Part shown: in pieces, positions 1 through 7,387 of the stretch
Numbering within the stretch: position 1 is the first letter of the stretch
How the letters are laid out: each line of letters starts with the position of its first letter
Assembly: GCA_023412665.1 (NCBI GenBank)
Contig: JAEZCA010000007.1
Span: forward strand, 1-21,946
Length of the DNA: 21,946 nt
Source: Bacillota bacterium
Lineage (GTDB): Bacteria; Bacillota; Clostridia; Acetivibrionales; DTU013
Reading direction: 5' to 3'
The notes under the pieces: model-generated
Database searches by the model: none
What the model saw: only the letters and a program-made list of their open reading frames with translations
Told to the model about the DNA's origin: nothing
Position numbers and translations under genes: made by a program

Positions 1-814
1 TTTCATCAAACTTTACTGTACGTATATGTATCCGTTTCCCAAGACGAGCCGCTAGATTATAGGCAAAATCCCTGCAAGCATCCCTGTCATACATCTGTAT
101 GGTACTAAGATGCATCATATTTATGCCTTTCCTTCGAAGGATAGATGATCGTACTGCATCTTTTCCTTGTTCTGACGGTTTGCTGTGAAATGCGTAGCTT
201 TCATATTCAACACCGACTTTTTTATGCTTATAATATAGATCTACAAAGCAGCAATCCTGTCCAAGACGCATCTTTGCTTCGCCCATTAGCCTTATTTTAT
301 GATTAAAAATTGCTCCGCTTAACCCATAGCCTCCCAAAGCGTGAGGCAGTGTCAGTATCATATAGGCAAGAGATTCCATAATTGACGCAGAACCATTTTC
401 CACATACTTCACAGCCCTTATTGCTTTACGTTGTCCCCAATGCCCAGAGGTCTTTGTCAGAAACATTTCCAGCTTTTGCTTTGTCGTGATTGCCTCCGTT
501 GGTCGTCCATGCGGATGTGAGCATAACTGAAGGCCCAGCAGTATTAGTTGATGAATGCTCAATTTACGTGCAAATTCCACAAACAACAATTCAGGCGAGG
601 CGACTTCTCTGCCATTTTTAATTATTACCGCGTTTTCCGGTAGATCAAGCCTGCATGTATGAACCTTCTTACCCTCTGTATAAAGCTGGGCATTATTATT
701 TGATACCGTTATCTCTTCAACATCCTCTTCCGTGATTTTCTTACCGATAACAGTCTCAAGGTATGGGATATCCCACGTTTTCGCCGCAGATAAATAACTC
801 AAATAACCATTCAT
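1..814 (-). CDS. Probable PD-(D/E)XK (DUF559/Vsr-like) nuclease-fold protein, 3' end beyond window
   Basis: An open frame of 271 codons runs off the left edge without a stop. Seen: after an N-terminal region (about 1-140) comes S-x-x-x-M-E147 in a helix-like stretch, then C-F-V-D192-L-Y-Y, V-E203-Y-E205-S, H210, and K-D219-A-x-R222 before a hydrophobic strand. This spacing (helix Glu; Asp on a strand; E-x-E on the next strand; His; D-x-x-R) resembles DUF559/Vsr-type PD-(D/E)XK folds. The fold call is from memory of the family; the cellular role is unknown, and an AbiEi-like or restriction-related role is only a possibility. The start is the ATG at 814-812. An in-frame TAA lies 9 nt upstream and no Shine-Dalgarno is visible. 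It stands alone next to a MITE-like element, which suggests accessory DNA. Confidence 0.7.
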   Translation of the reverse strand, partial: MNGYLSYLSAAKTWDIPYLETVIGKKITEEDVEEITVSNNNAQLYTEGKKVHTCRLDLPENAVIIKNGREVASPELLFVEFARKLSIHQLILLGLQLCSHPHGRPTEAITTKQKLEMFLTKTSGHWGQRKAIRAVKYVENGSASIMESLAYMILTLPHALGGYGLSGAIFNHKIRLMGEAKMRLGQDCCFVDLYYKHKKVGVEYESYAFHSKPSEQGKDAVRSSILRRKGINMMHLSTIQMYDRDACRDFAYNLAARLGKRIHIRTVKFDE

Positions 815-820
815 GTAATT

Positions 821-849
821 ATTTTACATAAGGGTGTGCAAAAAATCAA
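821..849 (-). promoter_or_regulatory. Candidate sigma-A promoter of the partial nuclease-fold gene
   Basis: On the minus strand TTGATT (849-844) and TAAAAT (826-821) are separated by exactly 17 nt. The -10 ends only 6 nt before the ATG at 814, so the predicted transcript starts at or beside the start codon. This fits the absence of a ribosome binding site (leaderless mRNA). The -35 lies inside the terminal repeat of the neighbouring MITE-like element and the -10 lies outside it. Confidence 0.45.
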
Positions 850-988
850 CTCTTATATTAATATTTCGCCCAAATATAATGATTGGCGTGTTATTATGCT
901 ACATAATCTGAGCTAACATTTCATTATTTAATGTACCACCTGAAAAAATAAACAATTCGGACTATAATAGTTCAATTTTTGTACACCC
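832..988. mobile_element. 157-bp MITE-like element with about 28-bp terminal inverted repeats
   Basis: The left end, GGGTGTGCAAAAA (832-844), matches the reverse complement of the right end, TTTTTGTACACCC (976-988), at 12 of 13 positions. Continuing inward to 28 nt (832-859 against 988-961), 23 of 28 positions match. The interior is AT-rich with no open frame. Length, paired ends and lack of coding capacity fit a non-autonomous element or IS remnant. No clear target-site duplication flanks it, so it is probably old or rearranged. The parent IS family was not recognised. Confidence 0.55.
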
Positions 989-1274
989 AGGTACCTATTG
1001 CCCCGGGAAATATTCACTCCACCTAGCTCCTCTACCTAAATACAACAACCACTAACCTTAAAAGCCACACTTTTCACACATACCTCCGATTCAATACCTA
1101 AACAGGACGCTGCTCAAACGTCTCCCAGGGCCCGACTCGGCTCGCTGGCTTACCATAAAAGCTCCTGCAAAACCATCTAGTCATACCAACTCATGCAACT
1201 CTGACATCATCCAGCACTTAATCTATCAGCCGTCATCAACCGACCCATCATCCAATCCGCCATCAGCCAGGTCA
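989..1274. other. Gene-free intergenic DNA with strand-skewed composition and GATGAT-type repeats
   Basis: No credible gene is seen in either strand. The plus strand is poor in G and rich in C, A and T. Toward 1195-1280 it carries many short copies of CATCA/TCATC (GATGAT on the minus strand), directly downstream of the small membrane-protein gene. No terminator with a clear U-tract was found. Function unknown. Confidence 0.5.
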
Positions 1275-1436
1275 TCATCTGAAGAACGGCAGTATATACC
1301 TGACAATAAACCATAAGAATCCAAAGAATATGATCACATATGCAGCATATTTTATAAAAGCAATAGCTACAGCTGTATAGTCCGCCTTCTTCTCAACATG
1401 TGTATTTTTATATTCACCGTTTCTGTCAGTATCCAT
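1275..1436 (-). CDS. Small single-pass membrane protein (53 aa), unknown function
   Basis: The ATG at 1436 is preceded by GGGAGG with 6 nt spacing, which fixes the start in preference to an upstream in-frame start at 1463 without such a signal. The product has a charged, hydrophilic N-terminus of about 20 residues (Asp, Arg, Lys, Glu) and then one long hydrophobic segment from about residue 21 to 49, ending in a short FFR tail. No family recognised. It lies 28 nt downstream of another tiny membrane-protein gene and is probably co-transcribed with it. What it does cannot be told from sequence. Confidence 0.6.
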   Translation of the reverse strand: MDTDRNGEYKNTHVEKKADYTAVAIAFIKYAAYVIIFFGFLWFIVRYILPFFR

Positions 1437-1464
1437 GTTTGTCCTCCCACCTAAAGAAATCAAA

Positions 1465-1653
1465 CTATAGGTTTTTAATCCTCTTGATCAGAAATCTAAG
1501 CAGCAAGGCCAATAATACATACAGCACAATCACAACTGCAAGAGTTACAGCCCGCTCGCCGGCGGAACCGTCTGCCATCAGCACGGGGCCCAGTCCGAAG
1601 AAGGTCACTAGCATAAATAATATGGCAAAAACAGTATAGATTACCAGTTTCAT
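1465..1653 (-). CDS. Small two-helix membrane protein (62 aa), possibly DUF6954-like
   Basis: The protein has two hydrophobic segments: about residues 3-26, containing FFGLGPVLMADGS at its end, and about 35-55, with a basic tail (RFLIKRIKNL). GGGGG lies a few bases before the ATG. The F-F-G-L-G-P-V-L-x-A-D-G-S-x-x-E-R pattern resembles short conserved Bacillota membrane proteins that I recall as DUF6954; this is memory and not a search result. It is the first gene of a probable two-gene unit, upstream of the 53-aa membrane protein. No biochemical function is known to me. Confidence 0.65.
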   Translation of the reverse strand: MKLVIYTVFAILFMLVTFFGLGPVLMADGSAGERAVTLAVVIVLYVLLALLLRFLIKRIKNL

Positions 1654-1800
1654 TGATCATCCCCCATAACTGATAGCCCGTTTTATTTGCCTGCCGCTAA
1701 CATTAATTATTACCCAAAACCATACCGATTATTTTAATAACCCAGCTGCCTACCAAAACCCGCTATAAGTCAAGCTAACAGTGGCGGCAAACTTTCATCC

Positions 1801-1857
1801 ACAAATCATCTATAAATCATCTGCATATCATCCAGATCATCTATAAATCATCTGTAA
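1801..1857. repeat. Short direct repeats (ATCATCTATAAATCATCTG) downstream of asnB
   Basis: The 19-nt word ATCATCTATAAATCATCTG occurs exactly at 1805-1823 and again at 1836-1854 (31-nt period). A related ATCATCC segment lies between them, and each copy is itself built from ATCATCT units. They lie in the 219-nt gap between asnB and the small-protein genes, which otherwise shows nothing definite. Confidence 0.7.
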
Positions 1858-1872
1858 ATATTGTAACAAAAA

Positions 1873-3714
1873 TCAAACAACCGACACATGATACTCCTTT
1901 AGCCAGAAATCGATCTGAACGAGGAACGCCAGAAGCTGCGGCGCATTCATCAGCTGCCCGAACCAGGGAATGTTTGTGTCCGGCTTTATCGACAATGCTA
2001 GCGCCCTAACATATTCCTTATCAATAAACGGCAGCAGCGGCGAGGTATCATCCTCGAGAACTGCCAGCATCAAACTCCGTATCGATTCAAGGTATGCCGG
2101 GTTGTGAGTCTTTGGATACGGGCTCTTTTTCCGCCACAGCACATCCTCCGGAAGCATTCCCTCCAATGCATACCGCAGCAAGCCCTTCTCCCGGTTATTA
2201 CGATACTTCATTTCCCATGGCACATTCCACATGTACTCAACCAGTCTGTGGTCGCAGAAGGGCACTCGAAGCTCCAGCCCTGCTGCCATGCTCATTCTGT
2301 CCTTTCTGTCCAGCAGAGTGGGCATCCATCTGGTAATATTGAAGTAGAACAATGCACGCATCCTGGCCTCTTCGGGGCTGTCACCCTCATATGCCGGAAC
2401 CTCGTCTGATGCCTCCAGGTAACGCGCAGCCGCATACCCAACAGGATCTATATGCTCTATAAGGTCTGGCGAAAGCAGCCTAATCCGGTCATTGAGCCTC
2501 CGAGACCATGGGAATGTGGCCGCCCCGGGTTCTGCCGGCCTGTAAAACCAGGGATAGCCCCCAAACACCTCGTCGGCGCATTCACCCGACAAGCCGACAG
2601 TTGCCCGCTTCTTTATCCAGCGGCTGAAGAGCAGCAGCGATGAGTCCACATCCGTCATCCCCGGGATATCCCTGGCCAGTACGGATGGAAAAAGCGCAGC
2701 AATCAGCTCAGGCGTATCTATCAGGCATGTTGACTGTATTGTACCCAGATAATCAGATACCTTTTTTACCCATGGAGCGTCAGAATTGGGTTGAAACTCA
2801 TTTACGGTAAAGTACTTGTCATTGCCGACATAGTCTATTGAGAAGGTCTCGATTCGCTCTCCCCTATCTCTGTATGCCTTTGAAGCGACAGATGAAATTG
2901 CGCTGGAATCAAGTCCTCCCGACAGCAGGACGCACAGCGGCACATCTGATACAAGCTGCCGCGTAACAGCGTCATGGAACAATTCTCTGACTGTCCTGAC
3001 TGTTACCTCAAAATCATCCTCATGGGCATGACTGTCCAAGGACCAATATTGCTTAATCCGGACACCTCTATTATCAACGGTCATGCAATAGCCCGGCTTG
3101 AGTTCTGAAATCCCTGTAAACACACCGCAGCCCGGAGTCCTTGCAGGCCCCATCGCAAAAATCTCTGCCAGCCCTTCCCTGCCAAGCTCTGCAGAAACCG
3201 ACGGATTAGAGAGGATCGCCTTGATCTCCGAGGCAAATATGAAAAGGCTTCCCTTCTCACTATAGAAAAGCGGCTTAACACCTATCCTATCTCGTGCCAG
3301 GAACAATGTCCCTTTTTGAACATCCCATATGGCAAAGGCAAATATGCCGTTCAATTTACCGAGACATTCCTCTCCCCATTCTATGTAAGAATCAAGCAAA
3401 ACCTCTGTATCCGACCAGCCCTTGAAGGTCCAGCCCTTTGAAATCAGCTGGTGCCTTATATCCTCGGTATTGTACAGTTCACCATTATATACGATCACAT
3501 AGGAGCAGCCCCCCCTTGAAGCCTCCATAGGCTGCTTACCTCCTTCAGGGTCGACAACTGTCAGCCGCCGGTGACCCAGCGCCGCATTTTTATCCATCCA
3601 GAACCCTTGAGCGTCAGGCCCTCTATGAGTTAGCTTTTCAGTCATTTTTTCGAGTATATCCTTATCATTTGAAATGTTTCTTGAGAAGTCGGTAAAGCCA
3701 ACTATTCCGCACAT
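1873..3714 (-). CDS. asnB: Asparagine synthetase, glutamine-hydrolysing
   Basis: Makes asparagine from aspartate, glutamine and ATP in the cytoplasm. The start is the ATG at 3714 because it gives the N-terminal M-C-G-I-V-G-F in which Cys2, after Met removal, is the glutaminase nucleophile; AGGAGG lies 10 nt upstream. The N-terminal class II amidotransferase domain (about 1-205) shows HRGPDAQG (30-37), HRRLTVVD (48-55), YNGELYN (76-82) and SDTEVLL (101-107). The synthetase domain shows the PP-loop SGGLDS (265-270), GLSGECADEVFGGY and the LELRVPFCDH segment near the C-terminus. At 613 aa it has the full length of Bacillus-type AsnB/AsnO proteins. It appears monocistronic, with a terminator upstream isolating it from the lipoprotein gene. 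No T-box is seen in its leader. Confidence 0.95.
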   Translation of the reverse strand: MCGIVGFTDFSRNISNDKDILEKMTEKLTHRGPDAQGFWMDKNAALGHRRLTVVDPEGGKQPMEASRGGCSYVIVYNGELYNTEDIRHQLISKGWTFKGWSDTEVLLDSYIEWGEECLGKLNGIFAFAIWDVQKGTLFLARDRIGVKPLFYSEKGSLFIFASEIKAILSNPSVSAELGREGLAEIFAMGPARTPGCGVFTGISELKPGYCMTVDNRGVRIKQYWSLDSHAHEDDFEVTVRTVRELFHDAVTRQLVSDVPLCVLLSGGLDSSAISSVASKAYRDRGERIETFSIDYVGNDKYFTVNEFQPNSDAPWVKKVSDYLGTIQSTCLIDTPELIAALFPSVLARDIPGMTDVDSSLLLFSRWIKKRATVGLSGECADEVFGGYPWFYRPAEPGAATFPWSRRLNDRIRLLSPDLIEHIDPVGYAAARYLEASDEVPAYEGDSPEEARMRALFYFNITRWMPTLLDRKDRMSMAAGLELRVPFCDHRLVEYMWNVPWEMKYRNNREKGLLRYALEGMLPEDVLWRKKSPYPKTHNPAYLESIRSLMLAVLEDDTSPLLPFIDKEYVRALALSIKPDTNIPWFGQLMNAPQLLAFLVQIDFWLKEYHVSVV

Positions 3715-3801
3715 AAATATCGCACCTCCTGATGTTGTAAACCTTACACCTTTATGAAAGATGCAGTACTGAATCATTCATATATATTATCTGGCAGCTA
3801 A

Positions 3802-3845
3802 CAAAAAAACGCCCTGGAAAGTCTTGTGAACTTTGATCAGAACGT
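3802..3845 (-). terminator. Probable Rho-independent terminator of the FG-GAP lipoprotein gene
   Basis: On the minus strand ACGTTCTG (3845-3838) pairs with CAGGGCGT (3816-3809), 8 bp including two G-U pairs. The loop can form an inner AAAGT/ACTTT stem, and the hairpin is followed by a T-run. It lies just after the lipoprotein stop and before asnB. Confidence 0.6.
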
Positions 3846-3902
3846 CTTTGTTCAAATCACATATTTAATTATATGCATGAATTCTGCCATTGTTCCTGCA
3901 TT

Positions 3903-5849
3903 CTACAATCCTTTACCGCATGAAAGCACCTGTTTAAAACTGCCGTTATCATACTCGTACACATAATACGATACGCCTTCATGGACATCTTCACTGCAGA
4001 TCAGCTCCAGGTCCTTATCTCCATTTATATCGATCAAGCCAAGCACAAGATATTCCGATCTGAAAATCATCATATCCCCTTCATAAATTTCGCCATAATT
4101 GGCGCTGTCTTTGTCCGCCTCACTACGCGGCGCTTCAGCTATTACCGATATCTCAAATCCGTTTTTCGTTTCTTCTGCTAACAGGAGGTATGAAAAATTA
4201 TTACTTTCCTTATACCATCCCCGGAGTGCCAGATTATCAGAATCGTTATAGCTGCACACTGAGATCACATGCTCTTCCTTCCCGTCATTGTCCAAGTCTG
4301 CGCTTATTCCTTGAAGAACAATCTCTGAATATAATTCCTCTTCGATCTTTTGATCAAGAAAACTCTTTACTGTATCAAAATAAAACGCTTTACTGTATTT
4401 CTTGGGCTTGATAGAAAGAACATCTCCGGTTCTGCCGATTGCAATAGCAACGGAAATATCATCGATGATTTCACTCTCTATACTCACAGATATATGGTCA
4501 TAGCCATAATCATCCGTAAACGGCATGCTGCCCGTCCCATTCCCAATATGTTCGAAATCGGAATAAATGCCATATCGTATATTGCCGACAATTTTGGGAA
4601 TGGTTTTTTCGACATCGAGCCATTTCCCTTCATAATAGCTGCCGGCCAGAAGGTCATTGAAAGCTATCGGCACAATAATACCGCCGTCTTCAGCATTGCC
4701 GGCCCCGGCATCGATTTCGCCCAGGAAACTGGTCACATCCTCTATAGTATTGTTTGCCCCGGCATTATTAATTTTCTCATCCAGCTCCGGTTTGCTGATA
4801 AATCCCTTTTCATTTTGAAAATACACTCCGGCGATCGGAAACTCCTTAGCCCCATCCTCTCCGACACCTGTCATGTAATAAGCTATGACTATGATATCCT
4901 TAAGTCCGTCATTATCGGCATCCCTGAATGAAACCTCCGAGACCTCATACAGCATCGGCCATTGATTTCCATAGAAGTCCGGGAATTCATATGTCAGCCG
5001 GTTTTTTTCATCTGCCAGATAAAGCCTGAGCCCAAACAAACCATTTTCATTCTCCGAACTACCTGTAATCAGTCTTACTTTGCCGAAGCTGTCCGGATCG
5101 ATACTGAATGAGTGCTCTTCAAATACCTTTAGGCCTTCCCTTTCAAGGTCTTCTATGCTTTTACCGACACTCTGCGGATCGGTTTCCCCCGGATCTGCCT
5201 TTGTAGCTGGAGGTGCGGTGATTTTTTTCAGAGCCTTTTCAAAATCCGCAAAAAGTGCTGTATAATCCTTCTCATCAGTATCGCTCAGTGTTTTCAGGTC
5301 ACTTGTGTATTCATATATTCTGCCGTTGATGATCAGGTATTCCTCTCTCTTCTCCTCAACGATATCGGAGCCGCCGCCAATACCTATGGGACTATCATAC
5401 TGTACAGATGTTTTGACAAAATACTTCAATGATTCATCAATATAATAAATATTGTATGATACTCTTCCCATTTCACCGTAAATATGTACTTCAATATATT
5501 TCAGACTGTCATTGGAGTAATGCCCTTCGATCGTTCCTCCTTCGGTCGAAACATTATAGTCGCCCTGCTTGACCATATAATTGTTCCTGTTCTCCCGGAA
5601 GTTCCGCACCTGTGCTTCCACGTATTGCTTGATGCTATCAAAATCGTTTGAGTACGATATATTCTCATTGGCTTTTTTGTCTGTATGTCCGCTTTCCGGC
5701 ACGTTTTCGTCATTATTCCCTGATTTCCCGCTCTGTTTGAAGGTTGAACAGCCGTAAAGCAGCACCATTGCAGATATGATGATTATTAGAGCATATAACA
5801 CTTTGAAGCGAATTACTTTTTTTACGATAAAAATCATCCTCCCGAACAA
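3903..5849 (-). CDS. Large lipoprotein with FG-GAP/EF-hand-like D-x-D-x-D-G repeats
   Basis: The N-terminus is basic, then hydrophobic (about 15-31), ending in the lipobox L-L-Y-G-C34, so the mature protein is predicted to be lipid-anchored on the outer face of the membrane. The next about 40 residues are Ser/Asn/Glu/Lys-rich linker. Three acidic calcium-loop-like motifs, DADNDG (about 309), DLDNDG (about 517) and DINGDKD (about 606), each precede a hydrophobic strand (e.g. IIVIA), as in FG-GAP/VCBS propeller blades. Substrate and function are unrecognised. Start: TTG at 5849 is given; an in-frame ATG four codons on has GGGAGG directly abutting it, too close for normal use, so the start is uncertain by a few residues. 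A well-formed promoter lies upstream and a terminator downstream, so it is probably monocistronic. Confidence 0.8.
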   Translation of the reverse strand: MFGRMIFIVKKVIRFKVLYALIIIISAMVLLYGCSTFKQSGKSGNNDENVPESGHTDKKANENISYSNDFDSIKQYVEAQVRNFRENRNNYMVKQGDYNVSTEGGTIEGHYSNDSLKYIEVHIYGEMGRVSYNIYYIDESLKYFVKTSVQYDSPIGIGGGSDIVEEKREEYLIINGRIYEYTSDLKTLSDTDEKDYTALFADFEKALKKITAPPATKADPGETDPQSVGKSIEDLEREGLKVFEEHSFSIDPDSFGKVRLITGSSENENGLFGLRLYLADEKNRLTYEFPDFYGNQWPMLYEVSEVSFRDADNDGLKDIIVIAYYMTGVGEDGAKEFPIAGVYFQNEKGFISKPELDEKINNAGANNTIEDVTSFLGEIDAGAGNAEDGGIIVPIAFNDLLAGSYYEGKWLDVEKTIPKIVGNIRYGIYSDFEHIGNGTGSMPFTDDYGYDHISVSIESEIIDDISVAIAIGRTGDVLSIKPKKYSKAFYFDTVKSFLDQKIEEELYSEIVLQGISADLDNDGKEEHVISVCSYNDSDNLALRGWYKESNNFSYLLLAEETKNGFEISVIAEAPRSEADKDSANYGEIYEGDMMIFRSEYLVLGLIDINGDKDLELICSEDVHEGVSYYVYEYDNGSFKQVLSCGKGL

Positions 5850-5955
5850 ACCTGATACTTGTCTGCCTTACATAGATGATCATTTATTTATGTCGATACG
5901 CAGCACAGGAAAGGCACCGCCAATAGAGAATAAACAATAAAGCTATTTAGTCGTA

Positions 5956-5984
5956 ATCATACCATATCAGACATAATTTTTCAA
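5956..5984 (-). promoter_or_regulatory. Sigma-A-type promoter for the FG-GAP lipoprotein gene
   Basis: Minus-strand TTGAAA (5984-5979), a 17-nt spacer and TATGAT (5961-5956). It lies about 107 nt upstream of the lipoprotein start, giving a leader of roughly 100 nt. This is one of the best-matched promoters in the window. Confidence 0.6.
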
Positions 5985-6091
5985 TAAAACTCAGAAGCCG
6001 TTTCAAGGCAAACGTGTGAATTCCATCTTCCCTCAGGTCGGCATCACATATAAACAGGCTCGACCACCTGCGGCACGGATGTCGCAAGGCC

Positions 6092-6141
6092 GGCCTCATG
6101 CAATAGGCCTTTTTCATGTAACCGGCCTTCTTCACGTCTCA
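6092..6141. repeat. GGCCTT-type tandem repeat abutting the yfcE stop codon
   Basis: Plus-strand units begin GGCCTCATG (6092), GGCCTTTTTCATG (6106) and GGCCTTCTTCACG (6124). The last two are 18 nt long and match at most positions. On the minus strand an open frame reads them as the six-residue units MKKAGY, MKKAYC and MRPALR. The last unit touches the yfcE stop. A related sequence recurs after argH (16029-16080). Confidence 0.6.
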
Positions 6142-6618
6142 TACTCTACAGATTTTGGGCTTGACTCGGTCATTGTCGATTTCAATGATGGCATACGATT
6201 CATCCGAATCAGCCCTCGGTTCGCTGGTGCTTCCCGGATTGAGCAGATAGAAGCTGTCATTTATGATGAGTTCCGGTATGTGGGTATGCCCGAACAGCAA
6301 AATATCGGCATTCTGCTCCTGAGCCTTGCTGATCAGCCTCTTATAATCCCACTTAACGGAATACCTGTGACCGTGTGTCAGAAAGATCCTTTTGCCGCAC
6401 ACTTCGATAATCTTTTCTGCAGGAACATTATCTGTTATAAAATCGCTGTTGCCATAAACATATTCTATGGGGATCTCAGGAAACAAGGCCGAAAGCTTTT
6501 GTGCATCCCTGAAATAATCTCCCAGATGAATTATCAGATCAACGCCCCTGTTTCTCCTGATAGCTTTTTCAGCCTTGGTTGTATCCCCATGGGTATCGCT
6601 TAAAACTAGGATCTTCAT
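6139..6618 (-). CDS. yfcE: YfcE/MJ0936-type metallophosphoesterase
   Basis: A cytoplasmic phosphodiesterase of the calcineurin-like superfamily using two metal ions; the physiological substrate of this family is not settled. All metal-binding motifs are present in order: D8-x-H10 (SDTHGD), G-D34 (HLGDY), G-N57-S-D, H82-G-H84 and G-H111-T-H113. The 159-aa length is normal for single-domain members. It lies 47 nt after rdgB in the same direction, matching the Bacillus ysnA-ysnB order, so it is probably the last gene of that unit. Its stop runs into a GGCCTT tandem repeat. Confidence 0.9.
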   Translation of the reverse strand: MKILVLSDTHGDTTKAEKAIRRNRGVDLIIHLGDYFRDAQKLSALFPEIPIEYVYGNSDFITDNVPAEKIIEVCGKRIFLTHGHRYSVKWDYKRLISKAQEQNADILLFGHTHIPELIINDSFYLLNPGSTSEPRADSDESYAIIEIDNDRVKPKICRV

Positions 6619-6665
6619 ATTAAAAACAGGCTCCGAAACAACACTCCCGCTGGTTCAAGGGCTGC

Positions 6666-7295
6666 TCAGCCGCCTGTGGGTCCACCCTCCAGTATGTCCA
6701 GTATCTTTCTGAGCGCATTTCCCCGATGGCTTATACCGTTTTTAAGCCCGGCATCCATCTGTGCTATGGTTAGGCCAAATTCCGGCACATAAAACAGCGG
6801 ATCATAGCCAAATCCATTATTCCCCGCAGGTCCATCAGCGATGTAACCCTCGCAGGTGCCTCTGACCACCAGCTCTCTGCCGTCAGGGAATATCAGCGCA
6901 ATAGAGCATACGAATCTGGCGGATCGTTTGTCTGCGGTAACTCCCGTCAGCGCCGAAAGAAGCTTTTTGTTCCTGTCTGCGTCTGTGGCTCCTTCTCCCG
7001 CATATCTCGCAGAATAAACACCCGGCGCTCCCCCGAGATGATCGACCTCAAGTCCGGAGTCATCGGCAATGACGGTTTCACCCGTCACCCGCCATACGGC
7101 TCTGGCCTTTATCAATGCATTCTCCTCAAAAGTTGCGCCGGTTTCATCAATATCGTCGGTAATGCCCGCTTCGGTCATGGAAATCACATCATAGGGCAGG
7201 TTTGAAAGCAGCTGAGCTATTTCCTCCAGCTTTCCCCTGTTTTTAGTTGCTGCTATGATCTTCTTTCTTCCCATGTCTGCAGTCTCATTGCTCAT
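6666..7295 (-). CDS. rdgB: XTP/dITP pyrophosphatase (Ham1/RdgB family)
   Basis: Hydrolyses non-canonical purine triphosphates (XTP, dITP, ITP) to monophosphates and so keeps them out of DNA and RNA. Family motifs seen: AATKNRGKLEEI near the N-terminus, ADDSGLEVDHLGGAPGVYSARYAG with the catalytic Asp region, GFGYDPLF, and SHRGNALRKI. The ATG at 7295 is preferred over an in-frame GTG five codons upstream because GAGGG sits 8 nt before it; the product is then 209 aa. The usual A-E-(M/L) before the SHR segment reads A-Q-M here, an apparent Glu-to-Gln change at a generally acidic position. It sits between gerM-like and yfcE genes. In Bacillus an rph gene lies between gerM and rdgB; here only about 90 nt separates them. 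Confidence 0.92.
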   Translation of the reverse strand: MSNETADMGRKKIIAATKNRGKLEEIAQLLSNLPYDVISMTEAGITDDIDETGATFEENALIKARAVWRVTGETVIADDSGLEVDHLGGAPGVYSARYAGEGATDADRNKKLLSALTGVTADKRSARFVCSIALIFPDGRELVVRGTCEGYIADGPAGNNGFGYDPLFYVPEFGLTIAQMDAGLKNGISHRGNALRKILDILEGGPTGG

Positions 7296-7387
7296 TATTG
7301 CTGCCCTCACATTGAAAATAGCATTTCACATTGTTAATATTCATGCCATTTTGAATAAATCATCTATATACTATAAACCAAATATTC

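Noticed and set aside
1110..1165. tRNA-like GC-rich patch in the intergenic region
   Set aside because: No T-loop GTTCGA sequence and no cloverleaf pairing could be formed.
3715..3902. T-box or other riboswitch upstream of asnB
   Set aside because: No T-box core sequence and no specifier-type stem; the only clear structure is the upstream gene's terminator.
4350..4931. Plus-strand open frame of 193 aa opposite the lipoprotein gene
   Set aside because: Antisense to a gene with lipobox, promoter and terminator; no domain or ribosome binding site.
5947..6135. Minus-strand open frame starting GTG with MKKAGY/MKKAYC repeats
   Set aside because: No Shine-Dalgarno before the GTG, it starts inside the GGCCTT repeat, its tail is not protein-like, and the promoter of the lipoprotein gene lies within it.
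6016..6603. Long plus-strand open frame opposite yfcE
   Set aside because: It is antisense to a protein with all metallophosphoesterase motifs and encodes no recognisable domain.
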